Source: an uncultured Lachnospiraceae bacterium (lineage in GTDB: Bacteria; Bacillota; Clostridia; Lachnospirales; Lachnospiraceae). Taken from it: a stretch of 49,081 bases of DNA. Positions 16,033-23,480 of this stretch are shown here, in pieces (position 1 is the first letter of the stretch; each line of letters opens with the position of its first letter). Location of the stretch: positions 1-49,081 of the forward strand of contig CALWGM010000141.1 of assembly GCA_944380065.1 (NCBI GenBank), in the 5' to 3' direction. The translations under genes were made by a program, and so were the position numbers. The notes under the pieces were generated by a model, which was given only the letters and a program-made list of their open reading frames with translations, searched no databases and had not been told where the DNA came from.

Positions 16033-16718
16033 TCAGAATGAACAGCGTCACAAAAGAGAAGAAGGGAAGGCGCATTCTCAGTAGTCTTTCCCTGCAGGTG
16101 GAAGAGGCGGAAATCTACGGTCTTCTGGGAAGCAACGGGGCGGGGAAAACCAGCGTCATACGGCTGCTTTTAAATCTCTGGCGGCCCACGGAGGGCGAAG
16201 TGGAGATCTTCGGCCGGCGGATTGTGGAATCTTCCTGCCTGTACCGACGGCAGATCGGCGTGGTGTGGGAACATCCTGTTTTCCGGGAGCGGCTCACCGG
16301 CAGGGAGAATCTGGAATTGCACTGTGCTTATATGGATAATGCAGACAGCGGTAATATCCGCCGGACGATAGCGCTTCTGGGGCTGAAGGAGATGGCGGAT
16401 GTGCCGGTGCAGGCGTATTCGGAGGGGATGAGACGGCGGCTGGACATTGCCAGAGCGGTGGTGACGAAACCGGAGCTGCTGCTTCTGGATGAGCCGTTTC
16501 AGAAGCTTGATCTGAAAAACAGAGAAAATCTGGCCCTGTTTCTGAGATTGCTCCGGGAGCGGCTGGGCACGTCGGTTCTGATTACAGCCGGTTCGGCGGA
16601 TGATCTGAACGGGCTGGCAGACCGGATCGGCTTTCTGGAGGCTGGAGCGATGGTCCGCGAACTGGATGCGGAAGCATATGCAGAGTGGCTGGCGGAACAG
16701 AAAAAGGCGGTGTGGTGA
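16020..16718 (+). CDS. ABC transporter ATP-binding protein (lantibiotic-immunity type)
   Basis: A 232-residue ATPase: Walker A in LLGSNGAGKTS near residue 39, VWEHPVFRERLTGRENL at the Q-loop region, a degenerate signature YSEGMRRRLDIARA, and Walker B LLLLDEPFQKLD. The switch His is replaced in the segment VLITAGSADDL, as happens in some members. It resembles LanF/BcrA-type ATPases used for producer immunity. It overlaps the acyl-adenylating gene by 13 nt. G/C content rises again here compared with the preceding genes. Confidence 0.85.
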   Translation: MSCVIRMNSVTKEKKGRRILSSLSLQVEEAEIYGLLGSNGAGKTSVIRLLLNLWRPTEGEVEIFGRRIVESSCLYRRQIGVVWEHPVFRERLTGRENLELHCAYMDNADSGNIRRTIALLGLKEMADVPVQAYSEGMRRRLDIARAVVTKPELLLLDEPFQKLDLKNRENLALFLRLLRERLGTSVLITAGSADDLNGLADRIGFLEAGAMVRELDAEAYAEWLAEQKKAVW

Positions 16719-16719
16719 T

Positions 16720-17373
16720 ATGAGCACAATTTTTCGGCTGATTTATCTGGAATGGAAACAGTGTAGCAGGAAACTGCATTTATGGAATACAGTGGGAATT
16801 GCCTGTATCGGTTTTCTGGCAGCCTGGGGCATGAGTCAGGGCAGACAGATAGAAGATGTATCATGGTTGAGCTGGCCTGTGGATCTGTGCTTTATGGTAT
16901 ACAGTAATGTACTGTTTGCAGTTTGTGTTATGGACAGATGTCAGGGGGCGGCTGCAGAGAGACTTTTTTCTTATCCGTTCCGTCTGCGCAGTTTGGTGTC
17001 AGCGCAGGTGGGGGCTGTGTGGATTCGGATGGCTGTTACATGGATTCTGTCCAGAGTATGGATTGTTGGCAGTGTAGCTCTGATTTGCCGGTCGGAGAAA
17101 ATTGATATAGAATGGGGTGGGTATGGATTTCTTGCACTGCTATTGGATGTGGTTTCCGTGTTGAATGGATGTTTCGTTCCGCTCATAATTGGTGTGTGTT
17201 TGAGAACGGCCAAAGTGGGAGCCGCCTGCTCTGTTTTATCAGCGGTGTTAGTAAGACGGATTGCAGTATCGGGTGGTGTGGCGACCCATGTCTGTTGTTG
17301 TCTTTTGTCAACAGGGATTGTTGTATCCCTGGTATTCCTGATGCTCAGAGTGCTGGAAAAGCGGGAAATATAA
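16720..17373 (+). CDS. ABC transporter membrane subunit (ABC-2-like)
   Basis: A 217-residue hydrophobic protein with about six membrane segments (near residues 22-40, 50-70, 95-120, 132-155, 160-180, 185-210) and EWKQCSR at the N terminus, as in LanE/LanG-type permeases. It starts one base after the stop of the ATPase gene, so the two form a unit. No recognisable catalytic feature. It probably completes the immunity/export transporter of the cluster and is the last gene of the island. Confidence 0.75.
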   Translation: MSTIFRLIYLEWKQCSRKLHLWNTVGIACIGFLAAWGMSQGRQIEDVSWLSWPVDLCFMVYSNVLFAVCVMDRCQGAAAERLFSYPFRLRSLVSAQVGAVWIRMAVTWILSRVWIVGSVALICRSEKIDIEWGGYGFLALLLDVVSVLNGCFVPLIIGVCLRTAKVGAACSVLSAVLVRRIAVSGGVATHVCCCLLSTGIVVSLVFLMLRVLEKREI

Positions 17374-17424
17374 AGGACTGACTGTGAATTCGATTCATTG
17401 CAGGAAAGACTTCTTAAAAAGTAA

Positions 17425-18366
17425 TCATTTGCGCCTGTCCCGCTTGCGCCCTACCGGCACCTGCGCCAGCAGGATCGCCGCGAACAGCAGCGCGCAGCCG
17501 CCCAGCTCCCGGGCGCTCAGAGTCTGGTGCAGGATGATCCATCCGGCCAGGACGGAAAAGACCGATTCCAGGCTCATGAGCAGAGAAGCCACGGCGGGAT
17601 GCAGGCCCTCCTGGCCGATGATCTGCAGGGTATAGCCCACACCGCAGGACAGGATTCCCGCGTAGAGGAGGGAGATCCAGGCCTGGGGGGAGGCCAGTAC
17701 GGCGCTCCAGCTGAGGATCCCGGCGGGAGAGTGGTGCATATCGCTGAAAAAGGCGGGGATCAGACCAATGATCCCGCATACCAGGAACTGGATGCAGGAC
17801 ATGCGCACCCCGTCCACCAGCGGGGAGAAATGGTCGATCACCAGAATGTGCAGGGCAAAGCAGACGGAGCAGATCAGAAGCAGCAGGTCTGAGGTCTGCA
17901 GGAAAAATCCGGCTTTGATGCACAGCAGATACAGCCCGGCGACCGCGATCACCACGCCGATCCAGATGTTCCACCCGCATTTCTTTTTCAGGAACAGCCC
18001 CAGGATCGGTACCAGGACGATATAGCAGGCAGTCAGGAATCCGGCCTTCCCGGCAGGGGAGCCCAGGTAAAGGCCCACCTGCTGGAACGTGCTGCCGAGA
18101 AACAGCATGATTCCGCAGCAGAGTCCGCCGAGGAACAGCTGCTTTTTCTGCGCCGGAGTGTGGGGCTTTTTCCCGGAAGGAGCGATCCGGTCCAAGAGGG
18201 CGATGACCGGCAGCAGCGCCAGCCCGCCGATCAGGGAGCGGATGGAGTTAAACGCATAGGGGCCGACGGCGTCGCCGCCGGTAGACTGCGCGACAAAAGC
18301 AACGCCCCAGATCAGGGCGGTGAGTATCAGTAAAAGTGAATGGGTCAGTTTCTTTGAATTTCTCAT
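17425..18366 (-). CDS. EamA-family (DMT) transporter
   Basis: About 313 residues with ten predicted membrane helices in two EamA repeats. The first repeat includes LLILTALIWGVAFVAQ and FNSIRSLIGGLALL; the second includes GYTLQIIGQEGLHPAVASLL and SVFSVLAGWIILHQTLSARELGGCALLF. The C terminus is Arg/Lys-rich. Members export or import metabolites such as amino acids; the substrate cannot be predicted. I chose the inner ATG at 18366 (MRNSKKLTHS) because GAGG lies upstream and the extra 23 residues of the open frame look non-coding. It converges with the island's last gene, with no clear terminator between them. Confidence 0.85.
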   Translation of the reverse strand: MRNSKKLTHSLLLILTALIWGVAFVAQSTGGDAVGPYAFNSIRSLIGGLALLPVIALLDRIAPSGKKPHTPAQKKQLFLGGLCCGIMLFLGSTFQQVGLYLGSPAGKAGFLTACYIVLVPILGLFLKKKCGWNIWIGVVIAVAGLYLLCIKAGFFLQTSDLLLLICSVCFALHILVIDHFSPLVDGVRMSCIQFLVCGIIGLIPAFFSDMHHSPAGILSWSAVLASPQAWISLLYAGILSCGVGYTLQIIGQEGLHPAVASLLMSLESVFSVLAGWIILHQTLSARELGGCALLFAAILLAQVPVGRKRDRRK

Positions 18367-18503
18367 ATCTTCAGTCCTCAAAACGCATATCGTGTTTCTC
18401 CCGTACAGGGGAAGCGTTCCTAAATGATAGCACAAAATCTGCGGATTTCAATGGATTGTCGCGGAAAAAATACAGAAAACCTGTATAGATATGCAAAAAA
18501 GAT

Positions 18504-18531
18504 TTGATTTATTTTCAAATCGTGATAGAAT
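18504..18531 (+). promoter_or_regulatory. Promoter of the amino acid ABC operon with overlapping palindrome
   Basis: TTGATT (18504-18509) and TAGAAT (18526-18531) are separated by 16 nt. A palindrome GATTTGA (18501-18507) and TCAAATC (18515-18521) covers the -35, a plausible repressor operator. The start codon lies about 47 nt downstream of the -10. Confidence 0.5.
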
Positions 18532-18577
18532 GTACCTATCTGTGAGTAATAATTTATATAGAAAAGAGGAAAAAGAT

Positions 18578-19378
18578 ATGAAACTGAAAAGAATCATCGC
18601 GCTTGCAGCAGCGGCGGCAATGGTATTTTCCCTGGCAGCCTGCGGATCCAACGGCGGAAATGCACAGGGCAGCGCAGAGGCAGAAGGCGGCGCAGAGAAA
18701 GATACTCTGATCATGGCGACGAACGCGGCTTTCCCGCCTTATGAGTATGTAGAAGATAATGAGATCGTTGGTATTGACGCAGAGATCGCCGGAGCGATTG
18801 CGGAAGACCTGGGGATGACCCTGCAGATCGATGATATGGAGTTTGACTCTATTATCCCTGCAATTACTACCGGAAAGGCAGATATCGGCGTGGCAGGTAT
18901 GACGGTAACGGAGGATCGTCTGCAGAATGTCGCCTTCTCCGACAGCTATGCTACCGGTGTCCAGGTGATCATTGTTCCGGAGGATTCCGATATCACTTCT
19001 CCGGATGATCTGGCAAACGACAAGATGATTGGCGTTCAGCAGGGTACTACCGGACACATTTACTGTGCAGATACGCCGGAGAACGGAGGATTCGGCGAGG
19101 AGCATGTATCCGCATTCCCCAACGGCGCCAGCGCTGTGGAAGCGTTAAAGAGCGGCAAGGTAGACTGTGTGGTAATTGACAATGAGCCTGCCAAGGCATT
19201 TGTAGAGCAGAACGAGGGATTAAAGATCCTGGATACGGAGTTCGTAGTAGAGGATTATGCGATTGCGGTCGCAAAGGATAATGATGAACTGCTGGAGAAG
19301 ATCAACGCTTCCCTTGCAAAATTAAAAGAGGACGGAACTTTACAGCAGATTATCGACAAATATATCACAGCAGAGTAA
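18578..19378 (+). CDS. Polar amino acid ABC transporter substrate-binding lipoprotein
   Basis: A 266-residue solute-binding protein. It has a signal peptide with a lipobox ending LAAC (Cys about residue 22), then an SBP family 3 fold: TLIMATNAAFPPYEYVEDNEIVGID, ITTGKADIGVAGMTVTEDR, and GVQQGTTGHIY. It should bind a polar amino acid (glutamine/cystine/arginine class) outside the membrane and deliver it to the downstream permease. I chose ATG 18578, which follows AAGAGG and starts the signal peptide; the longer frame from 18491 is non-coding. Confidence 0.92.
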   Translation: MKLKRIIALAAAAAMVFSLAACGSNGGNAQGSAEAEGGAEKDTLIMATNAAFPPYEYVEDNEIVGIDAEIAGAIAEDLGMTLQIDDMEFDSIIPAITTGKADIGVAGMTVTEDRLQNVAFSDSYATGVQVIIVPEDSDITSPDDLANDKMIGVQQGTTGHIYCADTPENGGFGEEHVSAFPNGASAVEALKSGKVDCVVIDNEPAKAFVEQNEGLKILDTEFVVEDYAIAVAKDNDELLEKINASLAKLKEDGTLQQIIDKYITAE

Positions 19379-19404
19379 ATACCGTTGTCAAAAGGAAGTT
19401 TGAA

Positions 19405-19433
19405 AGAGGCAGCAAGCTGGCTGCCTCTTTTTT
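19405..19433 (+). terminator. Intercistronic attenuator hairpin after the substrate-binding gene
   Basis: AGAGGCAGC (19405-19413) pairs with GCTGCCTCT (19420-19428), followed by a run of T. Lying between the binding protein and permease genes, it would partially terminate and give more binding protein than permease. Confidence 0.75.
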
Positions 19434-19461
19434 CACAAATGACTGAAAAAGGAGAGAAGTT

Positions 19462-20190
19462 ATGCAGGAATGGTTTTCAGAATTAGGGAATGCTTTTGTG
19501 CAGACATTCATTAGCGATGACCGCTGGCAGATCTTTCTGAGAGGCTTTGGCGTGACGATCCGTACGGCGGTTCTGGCGCTTCTGATCGGTATTGTGCTGG
19601 GCGTCCTGGTGGCGATTGTCCGGACACAGCATGATTCCAGGAGGAGCAGCAAAAAAGGCCCCGGCACAGTGCTTTTGAATATTTTAGACGCTATCTGCCG
19701 GCTCTATCTGACCGTGATCCGCGGAACGCCGATGATGGTTCAGCTGATGATCATGTATTTTGTTATTTTCGCATCCACCAGAAGGGCGGGTATGGTAGCC
19801 ATCCTGGCCTTCGGTATCAATTCCGGCGCTTATGTGGCAGAGATTGTCCGCGGCGGTATCATGTCTGTAGATCAGGGACAGATGGAAGCCGGACGGTCTC
19901 TGGGTATGAACTACAAGCAGACCATGCGGCATATCATTATCCCGCAGGCGATCAAAAATATTCTGCCTGCCCTGGGAAATGAAATGATCACCCTGCTGAA
20001 GGATACGTCCCTGATGACGGTTATCAGCGCCAAGGATCTGACGAAAGCGGCACAGACGGTTACGGCAGTCACCTATGAGCCGTTTATGCCATATATCAGT
20101 ATTGCAGTGGTATATCTTGTCTGCGTTATCATATTATCGAAGGTACTCGGTATGTTTGAGAGGAGGTTGAGAACCAGTGATCGACGTTAA
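19462..20190 (+). CDS. Polar amino acid ABC transporter permease
   Basis: A 242-residue HisM/GlnP-type permease with about five membrane helices. It has the EAA-loop region [33 protein letters not shown] split around residues 138-170, which contacts the ATPase. It forms the membrane channel of the importer with the neighbouring genes. GGAGAGAAG precedes the ATG, and the end overlaps the ATPase gene by 14 nt. Confidence 0.92.
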   Translation: MQEWFSELGNAFVQTFISDDRWQIFLRGFGVTIRTAVLALLIGIVLGVLVAIVRTQHDSRRSSKKGPGTVLLNILDAICRLYLTVIRGTPMMVQLMIMYFVIFASTRRAGMVAILAFGINSGAYVAEIVRGGIMSVDQGQMEAGRSLGMNYKQTMRHIIIPQAIKNILPALGNEMITLLKDTSLMTVISAKDLTKAAQTVTAVTYEPFMPYISIAVVYLVCVIILSKVLGMFERRLRTSDRR

Positions 20191-20899
20191 GAATCTGGAG
20201 AAAAGCTTTGGAGACCATAAGGTATTAAAGGGAATCAACGAACATATCTATCCCGGCGAAAAAGTGGTTGTGATCGGCCCATCCGGTTCCGGTAAGTCCA
20301 CCTTCTTACGCTGTCTGAATCTGCTGGAAGAGCCCACGGCGGGGACGATTACCGTGGACGGCGTGGATATCACAGACCCGAAGGTCAATATTGACCAGGT
20401 GCGCCGGAAAATGGGTATGGTGTTCCAGCAGTTCAACCTGTTTCCCCATCTGTCCATCCGGGATAACATCAAGCTGGCGCCTACCACATTGAAGCTGATG
20501 AGCGATAAAGAAGCGGACGAGAAGGCGATGCAGCTGTTGGAACGTGTGGGATTGCCGGACAAGGCGGACGCCTTTCCGAAGCAGCTCTCCGGCGGACAGC
20601 AGCAGCGGATCGCCATCGCCAGGGCGTTGGCCATGAACCCGGAAGTAATGCTGTTTGACGAGCCTACCTCTGCGCTGGATCCGGAGATGGTCGGCGAGGT
20701 TCTGGAGCTGATGAAGGAGCTGGCGGACGATGGTATGACCATGGTGGTAGTGACCCATGAGATGGGATTTGCCCGGGAAGTGGGAACCCGCGTGCTGTTT
20801 ATGGACGAGGGTGTGATCGCGGAGCAGAACAATCCGAAGGATTTCTTTGAGCATCCGCAGAATCCCCGGCTGAAAGAATTTTTATCCAAGGTATTATAA
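20177..20899 (+). CDS. Polar amino acid ABC transporter ATP-binding protein
   Basis: A 240-residue GlnQ-type ATPase: Walker [16 protein letters not shown] loop [12 protein letters not shown], signature [14 protein letters not shown], Walker [15 protein letters not shown], and switch His in VVVTHEMGF. It begins with GTG inside the permease gene and couples ATP hydrolysis to uptake. It is the last gene of the operon before a strong terminator. Confidence 0.95.
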   Translation: MIDVKNLEKSFGDHKVLKGINEHIYPGEKVVVIGPSGSGKSTFLRCLNLLEEPTAGTITVDGVDITDPKVNIDQVRRKMGMVFQQFNLFPHLSIRDNIKLAPTTLKLMSDKEADEKAMQLLERVGLPDKADAFPKQLSGGQQQRIAIARALAMNPEVMLFDEPTSALDPEMVGEVLELMKELADDGMTMVVVTHEMGFAREVGTRVLFMDEGVIAEQNNPKDFFEHPQNPRLKEFLSKVL

Positions 20900-20916
20900 T
20901 TGAGATGATAGGAAAG

Positions 20917-20962
20917 ACGGCGCTGCAGGATCAGCTTTGGCTGATCGGCAGCGCCGTTTTTT
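20917..20962 (+). terminator. Intrinsic terminator of the amino acid ABC operon
   Basis: The stem ACGGCGCTGC (20917-20926) with GCAGCGCCGT (20948-20957), extended inward by GATCAGC/GCTGATC, is followed by TTTTTT. It lies just before the convergent gene ending at 20968. Confidence 0.9.
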
Positions 20963-20967
20963 CGGAG

Positions 20968-22203
20968 TTATTTTTCTGGTTCCAGCAGCCAGTCGGTCAG
21001 ATTTTTTACCTGTATACCGTTATAGTTGCCTGTGGTTAGAAAATCTGCAGTAAGCACAATCTTTTCGTAATGATCCTTAATGGCTTTTAGCGGACGCATT
21101 TCGCGTTCAAATGTTTCTCTTGCAGTCATATCTGCAGTAACCTGAAAGTATTTGTATGTGCCCTGTTTTTCTGCCACGAAATCTACTTCAGTATTTCCCT
21201 GCTTGCCTGCTGCGACTCTGTATCCGCAGCGGAGCAGTTCAAAATAAACGAGATTTTCTAACGAAAAGCCAAGGTCATAATTCCTGCGCGGCAAAATATG
21301 GTTCCGCAGCCCAAGATCGACGATGTACAGTTTTTTGTTTGCCTTTAAAATCTGTTTTCCCACAATGTCAAATCGCTCTGTCGGATAAAAAATGAAGGAC
21401 TCTGTAAGCGCCGCTACGTAATCGTTTACCGTATTTGGAGAGATTTTTCTGCCGCTGGAAACAAGATAATTTGTAATGCTTCGGACAGAGACAGGGCTGC
21501 CAATCACACTGGCCAGATATCTGGCAATTGTTTTCAGGAGCGTGATATCGGTAATTTTGCGTTTGCCGGGATCTGTCGTCTGGTGAGCCTGTCTGTCCTC
21601 GATATCCCGTACAATCACGGTATTGTAGATTCCTTCCAGATAGGTATCCACTTTTTCAGCGGTACGCACCATGGAAGCAACGTAAGGAAGTCCGCCGGTT
21701 TGCAGATATTCTGCAAGTCCCTGTTGTTTGTCCAGCTTTGTGATTTCAAGGAATTCACGGAAGGACAGGGGGAGCATTCTGATTTCTACATATCTGCCGG
21801 TCAGTAAAGTCGCCAGATCGCCGGACAGCAAATAGGCATTGGAACCAGTAATATATAGGTCTACATTTGGTTTTACATAGATGCTGTCAACAGCTTTTTC
21901 AAAATACGGAACTTTCTGAACTTCATCTAAAAAAATGTAAGTGGTTCTGCCGGGGCAAAGCCGTTCCTTCAGATAAGTATACAGCTTTTTGTAATCCAGC
22001 AGTTCTTCATATTCTAATTCTTCAAAATTGATTGAGATGATCTGGTTTTCAGATACGTTGTTTTTTAAAAGCCATGATTGATATTGTACGAGCAGGGTTG
22101 ATTTTCCACAGCGGCGAATTCCGGTCACGACCTTAATTACCTGCTCTTCTTTCCATTGAATCAGCGAATTTAGGTATTCTTTACGTTCTACCAAGGGAGC
22201 CAC
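20968..22203 (-). CDS. AAA_14/DUF4143 ATP-binding protein
   Basis: A 411-residue protein of the AAA_14 plus DUF4143 type. Walker A is TGIRRCGKSTLL near residue 29, Walker B is YIFLDEVQKV, and DLYITGSNAYLLSGDLATLLTGRY is the sensor/arginine-finger region. The C-terminal DUF4143 half (about 220-380) has a restriction-endonuclease-like segment GNTEVDFVAEKQGTYKYFQV. These proteins are widespread and multi-copy in gut bacteria and poorly understood. It is monocistronic. The start ATG at 22203 has GGAGGTGGC just upstream on the minus strand. Confidence 0.9.
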   Translation of the reverse strand: MAPLVERKEYLNSLIQWKEEQVIKVVTGIRRCGKSTLLVQYQSWLLKNNVSENQIISINFEELEYEELLDYKKLYTYLKERLCPGRTTYIFLDEVQKVPYFEKAVDSIYVKPNVDLYITGSNAYLLSGDLATLLTGRYVEIRMLPLSFREFLEITKLDKQQGLAEYLQTGGLPYVASMVRTAEKVDTYLEGIYNTVIVRDIEDRQAHQTTDPGKRKITDITLLKTIARYLASVIGSPVSVRSITNYLVSSGRKISPNTVNDYVAALTESFIFYPTERFDIVGKQILKANKKLYIVDLGLRNHILPRRNYDLGFSLENLVYFELLRCGYRVAAGKQGNTEVDFVAEKQGTYKYFQVTADMTARETFEREMRPLKAIKDHYEKIVLTADFLTTGNYNGIQVKNLTDWLLEPEK

Positions 22204-22286
22204 CTCCTGTGTGTTGAGTGATTGTTTACTCTATGATTGTCTATGATTTGCATTATATCCTAAGTTATGAAAAAATCAATACAATA

Positions 22287-22340
22287 TTCCGAAATCAGAA
22301 CGAAATTGGTAAAAACAAGTAAAATATTCCGAAATCGGAA
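22287..22340. repeat. Two operator-like repeats upstream of divergent genes
   Basis: TTCCGAAATCAGAA (22287-22300) and TTCCGAAATCGGAA (22327-22340) lie 40 bp apart. The second is a perfect 6-bp palindrome (TTCCGA/TCGGAA, 2-bp centre); the first has one change. Flanking ATA before and a short A-rich tail after are shared too. They lie in the 245-nt gap between the DUF4143 gene (reverse) and the deacylase/carbonic anhydrase gene (forward), so a transcription factor site is likely. Confidence 0.6.
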
Positions 22341-22448
22341 CAAAAAACTGCTGGTCACTGCAGCAGTTTCTTTTATGATGTGGAAAATACTGTATTTCCC
22401 ATCCAAAACATGATAAGATAGAGAAAGATTTGCAAGGAGTATGAGAAA

Positions 22449-23444
22449 ATGAAGCGGATAAAAGGAAGGCCGGCGTCCGCAGAGGGACGTCTGGCAAAGG
22501 AACTGCGTGTTTATGATTATCTGGACAGCCTGGGGATCGAATATGAGCGGATCGACCATGAGGCAGCTATGACCATGGAGGCGTGCCGGGAGATCGATCT
22601 GGCTCTGGAGGCGACCATTTGTAAAAATCTGTTTTTGTGCAACCGGCAGGAGACGGAGTTTTATCTGCTGCTGATGCCGGGAGAGAAAAAGTTTAAGACG
22701 AAGGAACTGTCAAAACAGATCGGTTCCGCCCGTCTGTCTTTTGCGAAAGACGAATATCTGCTGAAATATCTGGATCTTACGCCGGGATCGGTGAGCGTGC
22801 TGGGACTGATGAACGACCGGGAGAAAAAGGTGCGGCTGATCATCGATGAGGATGTGACGAAGGGAGCGTATATCGGCTGCCATCCCTGCATCAACACCGC
22901 CAGCCTGAGGCTGAAAACTGCAGACCTGATGCAGGTGATCCTGCCGGATCTGGGCTATGAACCAATGATTGTGCGTCTGAAAGGCGCTTATATTGCACAA
23001 AGCGCAGATGTAACAGGAAACGTCAGGCTGGCAGACGATGTGAGCATCTGGTATCAGGCGGTGCTGCGGGCGGATCATGATGCGATTTCCATCGGGAAGG
23101 GAAGCAATGTCCAGGATGGCTGCGTGCTCCATGTGGATGAGGGCTATCCGCTCCGGATCGGGGAAGCTGTGACCGTAGGACACGGGGCGATCCTGCATGG
23201 ATGCAGCATCGGGGACAATTCTCTGATCGGCATGGGCGCGATCGTGCTGAATGGAGCCTCCATTGGGAAAAACTGTATCATCGGAGCCGGGGCGCTGGTG
23301 ACGCAGGGAACCGTGATCCCGGACGGGATGCTGGCGCTGGGATCCCCGGCAAAGGTGAAACGTCCGCTGACCAGTGAAGAAATCAGGGAAAACAGACAGA
23401 GCGCACTGGACTATATTGACTGCGCGAAAAAGCATTTTGGGTGA
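22449..23444 (+). CDS. ProX-like aminoacyl-tRNA deacylase fused to gamma-carbonic anhydrase-like domain
   Basis: A 331-residue single frame with two domains. Residues ~15-175 match ProX/PrdX-type editing deacylases: IEYERIDHEAAMTMEAC, ICKNLFL (conserved Lys), LDLTPGSVSVLGLMND and GCHPCINTASL. Residues ~180-331 form a left-handed beta-helix of the gamma-carbonic anhydrase family, with the three zinc-ligand histidines in VLHVDEG, VGHGAILHG (both His) and hexapeptide repeats. The role could combine tRNA proofreading with an anhydrase or scaffold activity. GCAAGGAG precedes the ATG. No break or frameshift separates the halves. Confidence 0.88.
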   Translation: MKRIKGRPASAEGRLAKELRVYDYLDSLGIEYERIDHEAAMTMEACREIDLALEATICKNLFLCNRQETEFYLLLMPGEKKFKTKELSKQIGSARLSFAKDEYLLKYLDLTPGSVSVLGLMNDREKKVRLIIDEDVTKGAYIGCHPCINTASLRLKTADLMQVILPDLGYEPMIVRLKGAYIAQSADVTGNVRLADDVSIWYQAVLRADHDAISIGKGSNVQDGCVLHVDEGYPLRIGEAVTVGHGAILHGCSIGDNSLIGMGAIVLNGASIGKNCIIGAGALVTQGTVIPDGMLALGSPAKVKRPLTSEEIRENRQSALDYIDCAKKHFG

Positions 23445-23480
23445 GATGTGAAGCAGACAGAAACTGCGGCAGGGTGAATC

